From NCBI RefSeq assembly GCF_018131075.1, contig NZ_JAFCLS010000007.1, positions 62,001 to 126,000 on the forward strand: a DNA stretch of 64,000 nt, in the 5' to 3' direction. The notes under the pieces were generated by a model. The model did not search any database and was not told where the DNA came from. It saw only the letters and a program-made list of their open reading frames with translations. Below, piece after piece: positions 35,855-46,048 of this stretch. Each line of letters opens with the position of its first letter. Within the stretch, counting starts at the first letter, position 1. This stretch comes from Bradyrhizobium sp. JYMT SZCCT0428 (GTDB lineage Bacteria > Pseudomonadota > Alphaproteobacteria > Rhizobiales > Xanthobacteraceae). Made by a program: the position numbers and the translations under genes.

Positions 35855-36304
35855 TCAATCGAGATCGGCCTTCAGCAGCAGCCGGAGCGATTTCGGGATC
35901 GGCTGCGCCCGCCCCTCGCAAATGAACGCGACGCGCACCTTCGCCGTGACCAGAGCTTCCGTTCCACGCCGCACTTCCTGCGCCAGCGTGATCGAGGCGC
36001 CCTTCACCGCGATCGGCCAGGTCACCACGTCGAGCAGATCGTCCATCCGCGCCGGGCGCAGGAAGTCGATCTCCATCGAGCGGACCACGAAGGCAAAGCC
36101 CGGCGTCTCCGCCTGCGCCTGCTCGAACAGTGCATGCTGATCGGCGCCCATGAGCCGCAGATGATTGGTGCGGCCGCGCTCCATGAAGCGCAGATAATTG
36201 GCGTGATAGACGATGCCGGAGAAATCCGTGTCCTCGTAATAGACGCGGACCTGCATGTGATGGCGGCCGTCGCGGACCGCGCCGTCGATGTGGGGTAAAG
36301 TCAA
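35855..36304 (-). CDS. ybgC: Tol-Pal associated acyl-CoA thioesterase YbgC
   Basis: A 4-hydroxybenzoyl-CoA thioesterase-fold enzyme that hydrolyses acyl-CoA or acyl-ACP and is normally the first gene of the tol-pal operon. YYEDTDFSGIVYHANYLRFMERGR carries the catalytic aspartate and conserved Tyr-His-Asn. 149 residues is normal. The start appears to be TTG at 36304 with GAGGG upstream; ATG for MQVRVYYED (36256) is an alternative. Here it is separated from tolQ by about 22 kb of accessory genes and follows the phosphoesterase gene. Confidence 0.93.
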   Translation of the reverse strand: MTLPHIDGAVRDGRHHMQVRVYYEDTDFSGIVYHANYLRFMERGRTNHLRLMGADQHALFEQAQAETPGFAFVVRSMEIDFLRPARMDDLLDVVTWPIAVKGASITLAQEVRRGTEALVTAKVRVAFICEGRAQPIPKSLRLLLKADLD

Positions 36305-36382
36305 TTGCGGCCCTCGATCGCCTGGAAAGCCATCGTTTTGCGCAAAATACGCGTGGTGCGCAAGCGTAACGCCTGCGGCGGA

Positions 36383-37294
36383 TTACGCTACCACCGCGCC
36401 CTGCCCGCCCAGGGTCACCAGCACGATCTCCGGGGGAACGCCGATGCGGAACGGCATGATGCTGCAGCCGAGGCCGCCGGAGACGACGATGTCGTGCTTC
36501 ATGCGGATGTGGCCATAAGCGAGCCGCTGGCCGGACGGCGCGACTGGCGACCAGCCCAGCAAACGCACCTGACCGCCATGGGTATGGCCGGAGAGCTGCA
36601 GTGACACCCGCGACGGCACGCGTTTGGCGATGTCGGGCTCATGCGCCAGCAAGATGATCGGCGCGTCATCGGTGACCTTCGCCAGCGTGGCGCCGAGATC
36701 GTCGACGCCGACCCGCCGCACCGGCCTGAAACGGCGTGCCGGGAAATAGGCCAGTTGGTCGCCAAGGCCAGCCAGCCAGAATGGCCGCCCGTCCTTGGTG
36801 AGGCGCTTGGCGTCGTTGTCGTAAACCGGAATACCGGACGCTTCCAGCGCGCGGCGGGCGAAGGTGTGCCCCTTGCCTTCGCGCTGCACTTCCTTGTCAT
36901 CCCACCAATCATGATTGCCGAGAATGGCGTGCACGCCGAGCGGGGCCTTCAGCCTGGCCAGCACCGGCGCCCATTCATCGGCCGGGATGAAGCGCGTCAC
37001 CTTGCGGTGCCCAGCCACGTAGTCGCCGAGCATGACGATGACGTCGGCCTTCAGGGCGTTGGTTCGCTCAACAATCCCCTGGATGCGGTCGAGCGACATC
37101 CAGGGATCGCAGGCGTGCAGATCGGTGATGACGGCGATCTTGAGCTTGAGATCGGTGGGCCATTGCGGCGGCGCAAGGTTGTAGCGCGTAACGCGAAGCT
37201 GCAGCGCGGGTTCGGAGAATCCGTAGGCCGTGGTCGTGACGCCGAGGGCGCCCAATCCACCAAAGAGTCGAAAGAAATGTCGGCGTGAAATCAT
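36383..37294 (-). CDS. Tat-exported metallophosphoesterase (calcineurin-like)
   Basis: A 303-residue phosphoesterase with an N-terminal twin-arginine signal (ISRRHFFRLFGGLGALGV). The two-metal motifs are in order: DLHAC, GDYVAG, GNHDWW, LAHEPD and SGHTHGGQ. The family includes UDP-2,3-diacylglucosamine and related phospholipid or lipid-precursor hydrolases, but the exported location argues for a different substrate. It precedes ybgC by 78 bp on the same strand, in the ruvB-ybgC interval. Confidence 0.92.
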   Translation of the reverse strand: MISRRHFFRLFGGLGALGVTTTAYGFSEPALQLRVTRYNLAPPQWPTDLKLKIAVITDLHACDPWMSLDRIQGIVERTNALKADVIVMLGDYVAGHRKVTRFIPADEWAPVLARLKAPLGVHAILGNHDWWDDKEVQREGKGHTFARRALEASGIPVYDNDAKRLTKDGRPFWLAGLGDQLAYFPARRFRPVRRVGVDDLGATLAKVTDDAPIILLAHEPDIAKRVPSRVSLQLSGHTHGGQVRLLGWSPVAPSGQRLAYGHIRMKHDIVVSGGLGCSIMPFRIGVPPEIVLVTLGGQGAVVA

Positions 37295-37385
37295 GGCTGG
37301 TCAATCGTGATGCATCGCAAACATGGGCGGGTATTGGGCCGGAATTGGGGTGCGTTTGTGCAGATCGTCAGCAGTTGCATTAAGG

Positions 37386-38252
37386 TTACCACCTGTTCTC
37401 TCCGATCAGCGCGTCAAGCCGGGCCCTCAATTCGTCGGAGGCGCGATAGTACCAGACGCCGCCCAAAAGATCTCGAAAACGGTCGCTGGCCTGGGCCTCG
37501 CGCCCGATGCGGTCGATGGTTTCCATGCTGATGACATCCTCGAGCGGACCGGCGGCGAGCAGCGAAAGCAGCGCCGGATTGGTCTCGATCTCGAGGATCG
37601 CGACGATCAGATCAATCGCCCCGTCCGGATTCTCACCACGCAATTCGCTCTCATAATCCATCATCGCAAAGAAATTGTCGTCGCGGTCGCAGTCGGATTT
37701 CGAATGCTGTTCGACCCAGGCCCGCGCCAACTCCGGCAGCGTCATGGCTTCACAATCGAGCGGCTGTTTGGGGGTCCGTCGTGCGACGTCGTCGGCCTTC
37801 CAGCCCTTGAGGTCGGCGATCGCCTGGATGCGCTGCTTCAACGGCTTGTTTGGACCGAGCAGAATGCCGCCGAGCAGCCAGCGCAGCCGGACATTATCCT
37901 TCGCCTCGGCCTCGATCCGGTCGATCACGCTTTCGCCGTGGGCATACATCAGCGACATCATGAACTTTTCATTGAGCTGCATCACGGTCGGCTTGTCGGA
38001 TTCACTGCGCAGCACTTCAAGCGCAAGATCGAGCGCGCGATCCGGCTTGCGGTGCGGCAGATGATCGAAATAGAGCTTGGCCGCCCAGGCGCCGGAGGTC
38101 TGGTCGCGCTTGCTGAGCCGCTGCAGCACAGCCCACAATGAGGCCAGCTCGTCGACCGGCATCGCGTTGAGGAAGTTGTCGGAATCGTCGGGCGTGCCCA
38201 GTTCCGGCGCCGCGACAATGGCCAGCACCTTGGCGTCTTCGGTCGATTTCAT
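37386..38252 (-). CDS. Protein with C-terminal DUF6869-like domain, unknown function
   Basis: ATG at 38252 (MKSTED, GGAG upstream) gives 288 residues. The N-terminal half is helical with PVDELASLWAVLQRLSKRD. The C-terminal half resembles the DUF6869 domain: LLSLLAAGPLEDVISM, then IDRIGREAQASDRFRDLLGGVW. No membrane segment or signal. It lies between ruvB and the metallophosphoesterase gene on the same strand. The identification as DUF6869 is from memory. Confidence 0.65.
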   Translation of the reverse strand: MKSTEDAKVLAIVAAPELGTPDDSDNFLNAMPVDELASLWAVLQRLSKRDQTSGAWAAKLYFDHLPHRKPDRALDLALEVLRSESDKPTVMQLNEKFMMSLMYAHGESVIDRIEAEAKDNVRLRWLLGGILLGPNKPLKQRIQAIADLKGWKADDVARRTPKQPLDCEAMTLPELARAWVEQHSKSDCDRDDNFFAMMDYESELRGENPDGAIDLIVAILEIETNPALLSLLAAGPLEDVISMETIDRIGREAQASDRFRDLLGGVWYYRASDELRARLDALIGENRW

Positions 38253-38356
38253 CTGGCACTCCACGGAAGAACCAGCCGGTCCCGCGCGATGCGCGCGCCG
38301 CCGACTTGTTGATATTCTCTGTTAGTGCGTGATTGGGCCGTTCCGGTTCGAACGCG

Positions 38357-39406
38357 TCAGTCGTCGCTGTCGCCGCCGCCGAACAAGCCGAACTGCGCCG
38401 GATCGCGCGCCGGTTCGGCGAGGCCGAGATGCTTGAAGGCGTGCGAGGTCAACAGCCGGCCGCGCGGGGTGCGCTGCAGATAGCCGCACTGGATCAGGAA
38501 CGGCTCGATGATGTCCTCGATCGCATCGCGCGGCTCCGACAGCGCCGCCGCCATGGTTTCCACGCCGACCGGACCGCCGCCATAGTTCAGCGCGATGGTC
38601 GAAAGATATCGCCGGTCCATCGCATCGAGGCCGGCGGCATCGACTTCCAGCGCGCTCAGCGCGTGGTCGGCGATGGCGCGATCGACGGAGCTGGCATCCG
38701 CGGCGGACGCAAAATCCCGCACCCGGCGCAGCAGCCGACCGGCGATGCGCGGCGTGCCGCGGGCGCGGCGCGCGATCTCGTTGGCGCCGTCAGGCGTCAT
38801 GCCGATGTTGAGCACACGGGCGCCACGGGTGACGATCTTCTCCAGCTCTTCCACGGTGTAGAAATTCAGCCGCACCGGAATGCCGAAGCGGTCGCGCAGC
38901 GGATTGGTGAGCAGGCCCGCGCGCGTCGTGGCGCCGACGAGGGTGAATTTCGCCAGCTCGATTTTTACGGATCGCGCTGCCGGCCCCTCGCCGATGATGA
39001 GATCGAGCTGAAAGTCCTCCATCGCGGGATAGAGCACTTCCTCAACCGCCGGGCTGAGGCGATGGATTTCGTCGATGAACAGCACGTCGCGCTCTTCGAG
39101 ATTGGTCAGCAGCGCCGCAAGGTCGCCGGCCTTGGCGATCACAGGTCCGGAGGTCGCGCGAAATCCGACGCCGAGTTCACGCGCCACGATCTGCGCCAGC
39201 GTGGTCTTGCCGAGACCGGGAGGGCCGACGAACAGCACGTGATCGAGTGCCTCGCCGCGCTTGCGCGCCGCCTCGATGAAGATCGACAGATTTTTCCGCG
39301 CCTGCGCCTGCCCTACGAATTCGGACAGCAATTGCGGGCGCAGCGCGGTGTCGCCGACATCGTCGGAACGGCGCTCGGGGGTGACGATGCGGGAGGGGGT
39401 GTTCAT
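38357..39406 (-). CDS. ruvB: Holliday-junction branch-migration ATPase RuvB
   Basis: The hexameric motor of the RuvABC resolvasome. 349 residues, with Walker [10 protein letters not shown], Walker [12 protein letters not shown], sensor region [17 protein letters not shown] and the C-terminal winged helix ([19 protein letters not shown]). The start ATG overlaps the stop of the preceding membrane-protein gene by four bases. The first residues MNTPSRIVT are copied at the start of that preceding gene (MNTPSRNVT), a sign of local duplication. The -MNTPSR- start region lies in a 31-bp direct repeat. Confidence 0.98.
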   Translation of the reverse strand: MNTPSRIVTPERRSDDVGDTALRPQLLSEFVGQAQARKNLSIFIEAARKRGEALDHVLFVGPPGLGKTTLAQIVARELGVGFRATSGPVIAKAGDLAALLTNLEERDVLFIDEIHRLSPAVEEVLYPAMEDFQLDLIIGEGPAARSVKIELAKFTLVGATTRAGLLTNPLRDRFGIPVRLNFYTVEELEKIVTRGARVLNIGMTPDGANEIARRARGTPRIAGRLLRRVRDFASAADASSVDRAIADHALSALEVDAAGLDAMDRRYLSTIALNYGGGPVGVETMAAALSEPRDAIEDIIEPFLIQCGYLQRTPRGRLLTSHAFKHLGLAEPARDPAQFGLFGGGDSDD

Positions 39407-39411
39407 GCGGC
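39381..39411. repeat. 31-bp direct repeat at the ruvB start (partner at 39923-39953)
   Basis: The two copies differ at only two positions. Each includes an Ala-stop (GCCGCATGA) overlap of the upstream gene and the first codons of the following gene. They flank the 0.54-kb membrane-protein gene. Confidence 0.85.
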
Positions 39412-39948
39412 AGTTCTAGCACGATGCAGGGGTTTCGCGAGCCACCAGCACAGGCTGGCCGGAATGACCGCCAGCACAGCGAGGATCGCTGACAGCGTCA
39501 ACGCCTGTCGTGCTGACCGGACATCCGGCAAAATCACGGCCGATGATTCCGAGGGCACCATGAAGGTGCCGAATACGACGAAACCGGCGACGGCAATGGC
39601 CGCGGCGAGCCACGCCATCCAGATCATGCTGATGCCGCCATAAACCGCAGCCAATGCGAATATCAGGCCGGCCGCGACCGATGGCAGGAACGACGCGAGC
39701 ATCGTCGCAAGTGCGAGCAGCACGATCGCGACAGAGACCAGGGTGCGCAGCGCTTCGAGTTCGAGAAGCGCGAGAAACATCTGCAGCAGCGCGGCGCCGA
39801 AACCGACCACGATCAGCGAAATCAGCGCCGCAATCGTCAGCGGTCCTGCAATCGAAAAAATCAGGACGATGCCGATCGCGCGCGCGAAACGCCCGGCAAC
39901 GGCGCCTGCCGAATAGTCGCGCGTGACGTTGCGGGAGGGCGTGTTCAT
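39403..39948 (-). CDS. Hydrophobic membrane protein inserted before ruvB
   Basis: A 181-residue protein with about five membrane helices ([20 protein letters not shown], then [49 protein letters not shown] and [18 protein letters not shown]). Not recognised. It overlaps both neighbours by four bases: the upstream NIPSNAP stop and the downstream ruvB start. Its first nine residues match RuvB apart from one, through the flanking direct repeat, so its translation start is probably borrowed from ruvB. Confidence 0.8.
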   Translation of the reverse strand: MNTPSRNVTRDYSAGAVAGRFARAIGIVLIFSIAGPLTIAALISLIVVGFGAALLQMFLALLELEALRTLVSVAIVLLALATMLASFLPSVAAGLIFALAAVYGGISMIWMAWLAAAIAVAGFVVFGTFMVPSESSAVILPDVRSARQALTLSAILAVLAVIPASLCWWLAKPLHRARTAA

Positions 39949-40262
39949 GCGGCCATTTTCGGAAACAACGGCCGGAAAAACGACCGTTCATAACGGATGA
40001 AGCAGCGTGTCCGCTTTGCAAAGGCGACGGCCTTCTGGCAGTCGGGATCGGTGCTGGCGTCCTTGCGATACTGTTCGTAGGCCGCAAGGCTCGGAAAGCT
40101 GAACATCGCCAAAGCGACGTCGCTCTCGCCTTCGGATGGCAGAAAGTAGCCGTGATGGACGCCGCCAAACCGCGGCAGCAGCTCAAGCCACATGGCGCCG
40201 TAAGCCTCGAAGTCGGCGAGCTTGTCCGGATCGAGCTGGTAACGCAGATAACACGTAATCAT
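39945..40262 (-). CDS. NIPSNAP-family protein
   Basis: A 105-residue dimeric alpha-beta barrel type protein: MITCYLRYQLDPDKLADFEAYGAMW, GYFLPSEGESDVALAMFSFPSLAAYEQYRK. The function of bacterial members is unknown. It lies between ruvA (25-bp gap) and the membrane-protein gene, whose start it overlaps by four bases, so the genes are translationally coupled into the ruv operon. Confidence 0.88.
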   Translation of the reverse strand: MITCYLRYQLDPDKLADFEAYGAMWLELLPRFGGVHHGYFLPSEGESDVALAMFSFPSLAAYEQYRKDASTDPDCQKAVAFAKRTRCFIRYERSFFRPLFPKMAA

Positions 40263-40287
40263 TTTATGATGCTCCAGCGCAGTTCGC

Positions 40288-40905
40288 TCACTTCGCGAGT
40301 TCCTTCAGCCCCAAGCGGATCAGCTGCGCCGTTTCCGCATTCTCGCCGGCGCTGCGCGAGGCCGACGCGATGGCGGCCGCGGCCTGCGGCTGGCCGTAGC
40401 CGAGATTGACCAGCGCCGAGATGGCGTCGGTGACCGGGCGCGGCGCGCGATCATTGTCGATGGCGCCGGAAAGATGCACCAGCGCTGGATCGACGCTGGC
40501 GAATGCCGGCGCCTTGTCCTTCAATTCGGTGACGATGCGTTCGGCGACTTTCGGCCCGACGCCGGGCGTGCGCGTCACCGCCGCCTTGTCGCGCAGCGCG
40601 ATGGCATTGGCGAGTTCAGCCGGCGGCAGCGTCGAGAGCACCGCCAGCGCCACCTTGGCGCCGACGCCCTGCACGGTCTGCAGCAAACGAAACCATTCGC
40701 GCTCGATGTCGCCGCGAAAACCGAACAGCTTGATCTGGTCTTCGCGCACATAAGTCTCGATCGAGAGCACCGCGGCCTCGCCGGGCGCGGGCAGCGCCTG
40801 CAGCGTGCGCGACGAACAGTGCACCTGATAGCCAACGCCGCCGACGTCGAGGATCACGTAGTCCTCGCCGTAGGAGTCTATCAGGCCCTTGAGTTTGCCG
40901 ATCAT
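40288..40905 (-). CDS. ruvA: Holliday-junction DNA-binding protein RuvA
   Basis: A 205-residue tetramer-forming junction-binding subunit. Domain I has [21 protein letters not shown] and [11 protein letters not shown]; the helix-hairpin-helix region has [19 protein letters not shown] and [18 protein letters not shown]; domain III ([17 protein letters not shown]) contacts RuvB. Its start overlaps the ruvC stop by four bases. Confidence 0.97.
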   Translation of the reverse strand: MIGKLKGLIDSYGEDYVILDVGGVGYQVHCSSRTLQALPAPGEAAVLSIETYVREDQIKLFGFRGDIEREWFRLLQTVQGVGAKVALAVLSTLPPAELANAIALRDKAAVTRTPGVGPKVAERIVTELKDKAPAFASVDPALVHLSGAIDNDRAPRPVTDAISALVNLGYGQPQAAAAIASASRSAGENAETAQLIRLGLKELAK

Positions 40906-41429
40906 AGGCCCGCCACCCTCATTCGCAGCGCCGTGCTGGCGCGGTGATGGGCGTGCGTGATCGCGATCGCCAGCGCGTCGGCGGCGTCGGCGGATTTCGG
41001 CTCGGCCTTCGGCAGCAGGATCTTGAGCATGACAGCGATCTGGTTCTTGTCGGCATGACCGGCGCCGACCACGGTCTTCTTGACCTGGTTGGGCGCGTAC
41101 TCGGCAACCGATATGCCGAACATCGCCGGCGCCAGCATGGCGACACCGCGCGCCTGGCCGAGTTTCAGCGTCGCGACGCCGTCCTTGTTGACAAAGGTCT
41201 GTTCGACCGCAGCCTCCATTGGGCTGTAGTCGCCGAGCACGGCGGCGAGGCCTTCATGGATCGCGAGCAGCCGGCTCGCCAGCGGCTGATCGTCCGGCGG
41301 CTCAACCGAGCCGCAGCCGATGAAGACCAGGCGGTTGCCCTCGGTCTCGATCACGCCCCAGCCGGTGCGGCGCAGGCCGGGGTCGATGCCGATAATCCGG
41401 ACGGGTTGGCGAATCGGAGGAGATGTCAT
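40902..41429 (-). CDS. ruvC: Holliday-junction resolvase RuvC
   Basis: The endonuclease that cuts Holliday junctions. The catalytic acidic residues are seen in [14 protein letters not shown] (Asp), VEQTFVNKD (Glu) and near the C terminus [16 protein letters not shown] (two Asp). 175 residues is normal. It begins the ruvC-ruvA pair with a four-base overlap and lies downstream of yebC, a widely conserved order. Confidence 0.97.
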   Translation of the reverse strand: MTSPPIRQPVRIIGIDPGLRRTGWGVIETEGNRLVFIGCGSVEPPDDQPLASRLLAIHEGLAAVLGDYSPMEAAVEQTFVNKDGVATLKLGQARGVAMLAPAMFGISVAEYAPNQVKKTVVGAGHADKNQIAVMLKILLPKAEPKSADAADALAIAITHAHHRASTALRMRVAGL

Positions 41430-41524
41430 GGCCTGTGATAACGCCAGAGCACCGTGAACGAAACATAAAGAGAACGGTCATCCCCGCGAAAGCGGTGGAC
41501 GCCGGCAGCCCCTCACCGCTCCAT

Positions 41525-41640
41525 CACCGTCCCTGCGAACGCAGGGACCCATAACCATCAGCTTTTATTGGGCAAAAGGTCTTTGCCGCCGTGCCCTGAC
41601 TGATGGATCACACGGTATGGGTCCTGCGTTCGCAGGGACG
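41525..41640. repeat. Pair of palindromic elements between yebC and ruvC
   Basis: GTCCCTGCG-N2-CGCAGGGAC at 41529-41548 and GTCCTGCG-N3-CGCAGGGAC at 41621-41639 are inverted copies with ATGGGTC/GACCCAT flanks, in the 216-bp gap. They are the same family as 33074-33093. Confidence 0.8.
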
Positions 41641-41645
41641 ACAGA

Positions 41646-42392
41646 TCACCCGCCCATCTTCGCCATCAGCGCGTCCGAGACCTCGAAATTGGCGTAGACG
41701 TTCTGCACGTCGTCGTGCTCGTTCAAATGGTCGATCAGCTTGAGCAGCTTCTCGCCGGTCTCGTCATCGACCGGCACCGTGTTCTGCGGCTTCCAGGTCA
41801 GCGCCGCCTTGCGGGCCTCGCCGAATTTCGCTTCCAGCGCCTTGGCGACCTCGCGAAAGGTTTCCTTGGAGGCATAGATTTCGTGGCCGCTCTCGCTCGA
41901 GATCACGTCGTCGGCGCCGGCTTCGATCGCGGCATCCAGCATCGCATCATCGGAGGCCACCTTGGCGTCGTATTCGATGATGCCGGTGTGATCGAACATG
42001 AAGGAAACCGATCCGGTTTCGCCGAGGTTGCCGCCGGACTTGGTGAAGTAGGAGCGGATATCGGAGGCCGCGCGGTTGCGATTGTCGGTCAGCGCCTCGA
42101 CGATGACGGCGACGCCGCCGGGGCCATAGCCCTCGTAGCGGATCTCGTCGTAATTCTCGCCCTCGCCGCCGCTCGCCTTCTTCACGGCGCGCTCGATCGA
42201 ATCCTTCGACATATTCTCCTGGCGGGCGGAAATGATCGCCGCGCGCAACCGCGCGTTCATCGCGGGATCAGGCTGGCCCATCTTGGCCGCGACCGTGATT
42301 TCCCGCGCCAGCTTGCCGAACAGTTTCGACTTCTGGGCATCCTGCCGCCCCTTGCGGTGCATGATGTTCTTGAATTGGGAATGGCCGGCCAT
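41646..42392 (-). CDS. yebC: YebC/PmpR-family regulatory protein
   Basis: ATG at 42392 begins the canonical [20 protein letters not shown]. The protein has 248 residues, with the family's KLARE, NPRLRAAI-type segment ([19 protein letters not shown]) and [24 protein letters not shown]. YebC proteins are described as DNA-binding regulators and more recently as translation factors that relieve stalling at proline runs. It lies immediately before ruvC on the same strand, its classical neighbour. Confidence 0.96.
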   Translation of the reverse strand: MAGHSQFKNIMHRKGRQDAQKSKLFGKLAREITVAAKMGQPDPAMNARLRAAIISARQENMSKDSIERAVKKASGGEGENYDEIRYEGYGPGGVAVIVEALTDNRNRAASDIRSYFTKSGGNLGETGSVSFMFDHTGIIEYDAKVASDDAMLDAAIEAGADDVISSESGHEIYASKETFREVAKALEAKFGEARKAALTWKPQNTVPVDDETGEKLLKLIDHLNEHDDVQNVYANFEVSDALMAKMGG

Positions 42393-42594
42393 GCGGGGTC
42401 TCTTGGATTCGTTCGTGAGCGGATTTGGATGAAAACGCGGCCTTATAGGCCGACAACCGGCCAAAATCAAAGATTCACGGCCGTTTTGGTACTTAAGTAG
42501 TGCCCCGTATGCCGGAATATCAGGCAGTTGTTAACCATGACTTCATGCCCGGATGAGAGGATGCGCCGCACATTCTCAACTTATAAGAGCCCTC

Positions 42595-44352
42595 ATGGCG
42601 TTCGGTTTGTTTCGAAAGCGCGTGCCGGAAGCGACCGCGGCTGCCGTCGAGCTTAAGGTTCCGGCGGTTGTGGCTGCGACCGACGCGACCGCGCCTGAAG
42701 GCGATTCGGCCAAGGAAATCCTTGAACTGCTGGAACTCGAACTCGGCGGCATGATCCGCCAGCTCGAGCGCGCGGCCCATTCGGTCGCCGGCGGCGCCGA
42801 GGCGACCGCGGCGACGCTGACCACCATCCGCCACCGCACCGATGCCCTGACCGGCCGCACCACCGCAGCCCAGTCTACCGCGACCACCTTCTCGCAGGCC
42901 GCCGACAAATTCACCCATTCGGCCCAGGGCATCGGCGAGCAGGTCCGCGATGCCGGCAAGCTCGCCGACCAGGCCAGCGAGGCCGCCCGCGAAGCCAGCG
43001 CCAATGTCGACCGGTTGCGCGAATCGTCCGCGGCGATCGGCAATGTCGTCAACCTGATCGCGCAGATCGCGCGGCAGACCACGCTGCTGGCGCTCAATTC
43101 CACCATCGAGGCCGCGCGTGCCGGCGAAGCCGGACGCGGCTTTGCCGTCGTCGCCACCGAGGTGAAGGCGCTCGCGGTGCAGACCCAGAACGCCACCGAG
43201 GAAATCACCAGGAAGATCGAAGCGCTGCAGCGCGACGCCGCCGGCTCGGTCGACGCCGTGCATCGGATTTCGCAGGCGATCGAATTGATCCGGCCGGTGT
43301 TCGACAACGTCAACGGCGCGGTTGCCGAGCAAAGCCAGACCACCGGCGAAATGTCCGACAATGCCGCCTCCGCCTCGCGCTTCATCGTCTCGGTCGGCGA
43401 AAGCGCCACCGAGATCGATGTCGCGACCAAGGAAGCCGAAGCGCATGGCGAAAGCGTCGCCAATGCCGGACGCGCGGTCACGACCTTTGCGCAGAAGCTC
43501 AAATCGCGCTGCGCGGTGCTGCTGCGCCAAAGCGAGCGTCAGGGCCAGCGCAAACAGGAAAAGCTGCCTTGCAGCCTCCAAATCGAAATCCAGACCGCGC
43601 GCGGCCTGATCACGGCGCCGGTCTACGAGATTTCGATCGACGGCATTCTGATCAGTGGCCCGGACGCCGAAAAGCTGACGCCAAACCAAAGCCTCGACGC
43701 CACGCTGCCGGATATCGGCGCCTGCAAAATTCGCATCAGTGAGCGTTCCAAGGCCGGTGCGCAGGCGCAGTTCGAGCGGCCGGATTCCGCTTTGCGCGAG
43801 GCGATCGAAGACAAATTGTGGGCGATCCACGACGAGAACACCGAATTCGTCACCCGCGCCATGGAAGCCGGCGCCGCGCTGACCAGGATTTTCGAGCAGG
43901 GCGTCGCCAGCGGCGCGATCTCGATGGAAGACATGTTCGACACCAACTATGTCGAAATCCAAGGCAGCAACCCGGTGCAGTACCGCACCAAGATCCTGGA
44001 CTGGGCGGACCGCGCGCTGCCGCCGTTCCAGGAAGCTTTCCTCGCCAGGGACAAGCGGATGGCGTTCTGCGCTGTCATCGACACCAACGGCTATCTGCCG
44101 GTTCACAACAAGATCTATTCACACCCGCAGCGGCCCGGCGACGTCACCTGGAACACCGCCAACAGCCGCAACCGCCGCATCTTCAACGATCCCGCGGGCC
44201 TTGCCGCCGGCCGCAACCAGCGCGCCTATCTGGTGCAGAGCTACGCCCGCGACATGGGCAACGGCAACACCGTGATGATGCGCGAGATCGACGTGCCGAT
44301 CCGCGTCAAGGGCCGGCACTGGGGCGGTTTCCGCACGGCCTACCGGCTCTAA
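42595..44352 (+). CDS. Soluble chemoreceptor with PilZ-like and C-terminal sensor domains
   Basis: ATG at 42595 (MAFGLFRKR) gives 585 residues with no membrane segment. An MCP signalling domain comes first ([20 protein letters not shown] and GFAVVATEVKALAVQT, about residues 155-200). Next is a PilZ-like stretch (RQSERQGQRKQEKLPC, YEISIDGILISG) with an RxxxR but an E in place of the usual D/N before S. Last is a C-terminal domain of about 150 residues ending MGNGNTVMMREIDVPIRV and GRHWGGFRTAY. The same C-terminal domain occurs in the next gene. It probably signals to CheA in a cytoplasmic array; cyclic-di-GMP binding is possible but not assured. Confidence 0.85.
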   Translation: MAFGLFRKRVPEATAAAVELKVPAVVAATDATAPEGDSAKEILELLELELGGMIRQLERAAHSVAGGAEATAATLTTIRHRTDALTGRTTAAQSTATTFSQAADKFTHSAQGIGEQVRDAGKLADQASEAAREASANVDRLRESSAAIGNVVNLIAQIARQTTLLALNSTIEAARAGEAGRGFAVVATEVKALAVQTQNATEEITRKIEALQRDAAGSVDAVHRISQAIELIRPVFDNVNGAVAEQSQTTGEMSDNAASASRFIVSVGESATEIDVATKEAEAHGESVANAGRAVTTFAQKLKSRCAVLLRQSERQGQRKQEKLPCSLQIEIQTARGLITAPVYEISIDGILISGPDAEKLTPNQSLDATLPDIGACKIRISERSKAGAQAQFERPDSALREAIEDKLWAIHDENTEFVTRAMEAGAALTRIFEQGVASGAISMEDMFDTNYVEIQGSNPVQYRTKILDWADRALPPFQEAFLARDKRMAFCAVIDTNGYLPVHNKIYSHPQRPGDVTWNTANSRNRRIFNDPAGLAAGRNQRAYLVQSYARDMGNGNTVMMREIDVPIRVKGRHWGGFRTAYRL

Positions 44353-44507
44353 GCGCCATTGGGTTTCCGACGGGCATGCTTCGCTGGAAAACGCTCTAGT
44401 TCGCTCTCAGGCAAGACTCCAAGGCGCGAATCGCGTTCTAGACTTGAAGTTGGAATGCGCTCGCCGCGGTGAGCCGATCACCGGCTCTGACTGGAGAAAG
44501 CTCGAGC

Positions 44508-45931
44508 ATGTCCTTTGTGCAGCGTGCGGTCCTGGACACTCAATCCAACCAGACACTTGCCGAACGACTGATTGACCAGCTTGCCGACCGCATCGGCGGG
44601 CTCGGCGTGGAGCTTGCCGATATCGCCGGCAACGTCCAGGAGGTCGCAAGCCGCGTCGCGAACCAGTCGGACCGGTTCCACCACTTGCAGAAGACGGCCC
44701 AGACGATGGTCGCGGCCAACCGCGACATCGCCAATGCATCGCAGGCGGTGCAATCGACCACGTCCGCAGCCGTCGGTGAGATCGTCCAGTCGCGCAGCGC
44801 GGTGGATACGGCCGTCAAGCACATCGCCGAACTCGTCGACGCGGTCGGCCGCATCGAGGCCCGGCTCAGCGCCGTCGGCTCGGCGCTGTCGCAGGTTGCA
44901 AAAGTTTCCGGCTCGATCGAGGCGATTGCGAAGCAGACCAACCTTCTGGCGCTCAATGCCACGATCGAGGCGGCGCGCGCCGGAACCGCCGGCCGCGGCT
45001 TTGCCGTGGTCGCGAACGAAGTGAAGAGTCTCGCGGAAGGAACGCGCCAGGCCACGCAGCAGATTTCCGATACCATGCGCGATCTCGACGGCCAGATCGG
45101 CAGCCTGATCGGCGAGAGCAGCGACGCCTCGCTCCGCGCCAAGAGCGCTAGTGAAGGCGCACAGCAGATCAGCGGCATCATCGCGCGCGTGCACCAGGGC
45201 ATCGCGTCCGTAGGCTATGAGATCGACGGCGTCGCCAGGGCCGCGACGTCCAATCTCGGCCATTGCGACCGCGTGATCGAGGAACTCGGCCAGCTTGCCC
45301 AAGGCGTCGATCTGTCTTCCAGCGAGCTGAAGCAGGCCGACGGACGGGTGGCGAAGCTGCTCGAACTGTCGGAAGGCCTGATCGTGCTGATTGCCGACAG
45401 CGGCGTCGAGACGGCGGATGCGCCGTTGATCCGCGTGGTGATCGATACCGCAAAGCAGATTTCCGACGCGTTTGAGGCCGCCGTCGCGCGCGGCGAGATC
45501 ACCGTCGAGCAGTTGATGGACGAGAAATACCGCGAAATCGCAGGCACTGATCCGAAGCAATATCTGACCGACTATGTCGCCTTCACCGACCGCGTCCTGC
45601 CTGCCATCCAGGATCCGATCCAGAAGAGCGATCCGCGCATCGTGTTCTGCGTCGCCTGGGCCAAGAGCGGCTACCTGCCGACCCACAATCCGAACTACCG
45701 CCTGCCGCAGGGGCCCGACCCGGTCTGGAACAACGCCAATTGCCGCAACCGCCGGCTGTTCAGCGATCGCGCGGTGAAGAAGGTGGCTGTAACACAAAGC
45801 CGTTCCTGCTGCAGACCTACCGCCGCGACATGGGCGGCGGCAATTTCGTGCTGATGAAAGACCTCTCCTCGCCCATCCACGTGCGCGGCCGCCATTGGGG
45901 CGCTTTCCGCATGGGCTTTAGGCAGTCCTGA
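44508..45931 (+). pseudogene. Soluble chemoreceptor with C-terminal sensor domain, frameshifted near its 3' end
   Basis: From ATG 44508 ([10 protein letters not shown]) the frame encodes an MCP signalling domain ([36 protein letters not shown]) and the start of the C-terminal sensor domain shared with the previous gene ([45 protein letters not shown]). After AVKKVA, near 45792-45800, the frame changes. The rest of the domain ([19 protein letters not shown] and GRHWGAFRMGF) continues in another frame to 45931. One missing base within GGCTGTAAC explains it. Without correction the product ends at 45854 with an unrelated tail. Either a real mutation or a sequence error. Confidence 0.8.
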
Positions 45932-46048
45932 ACGACAGACGTCAAAACGCCCTGCCCGGCGTGGGCTGTCACACCCCTGACATGCCCATTTGAAACTAAC
46001 GGTGATGCCGTGCATTTCCTTTTGCGCTTCCCTGGGCGGAGTAATCTG

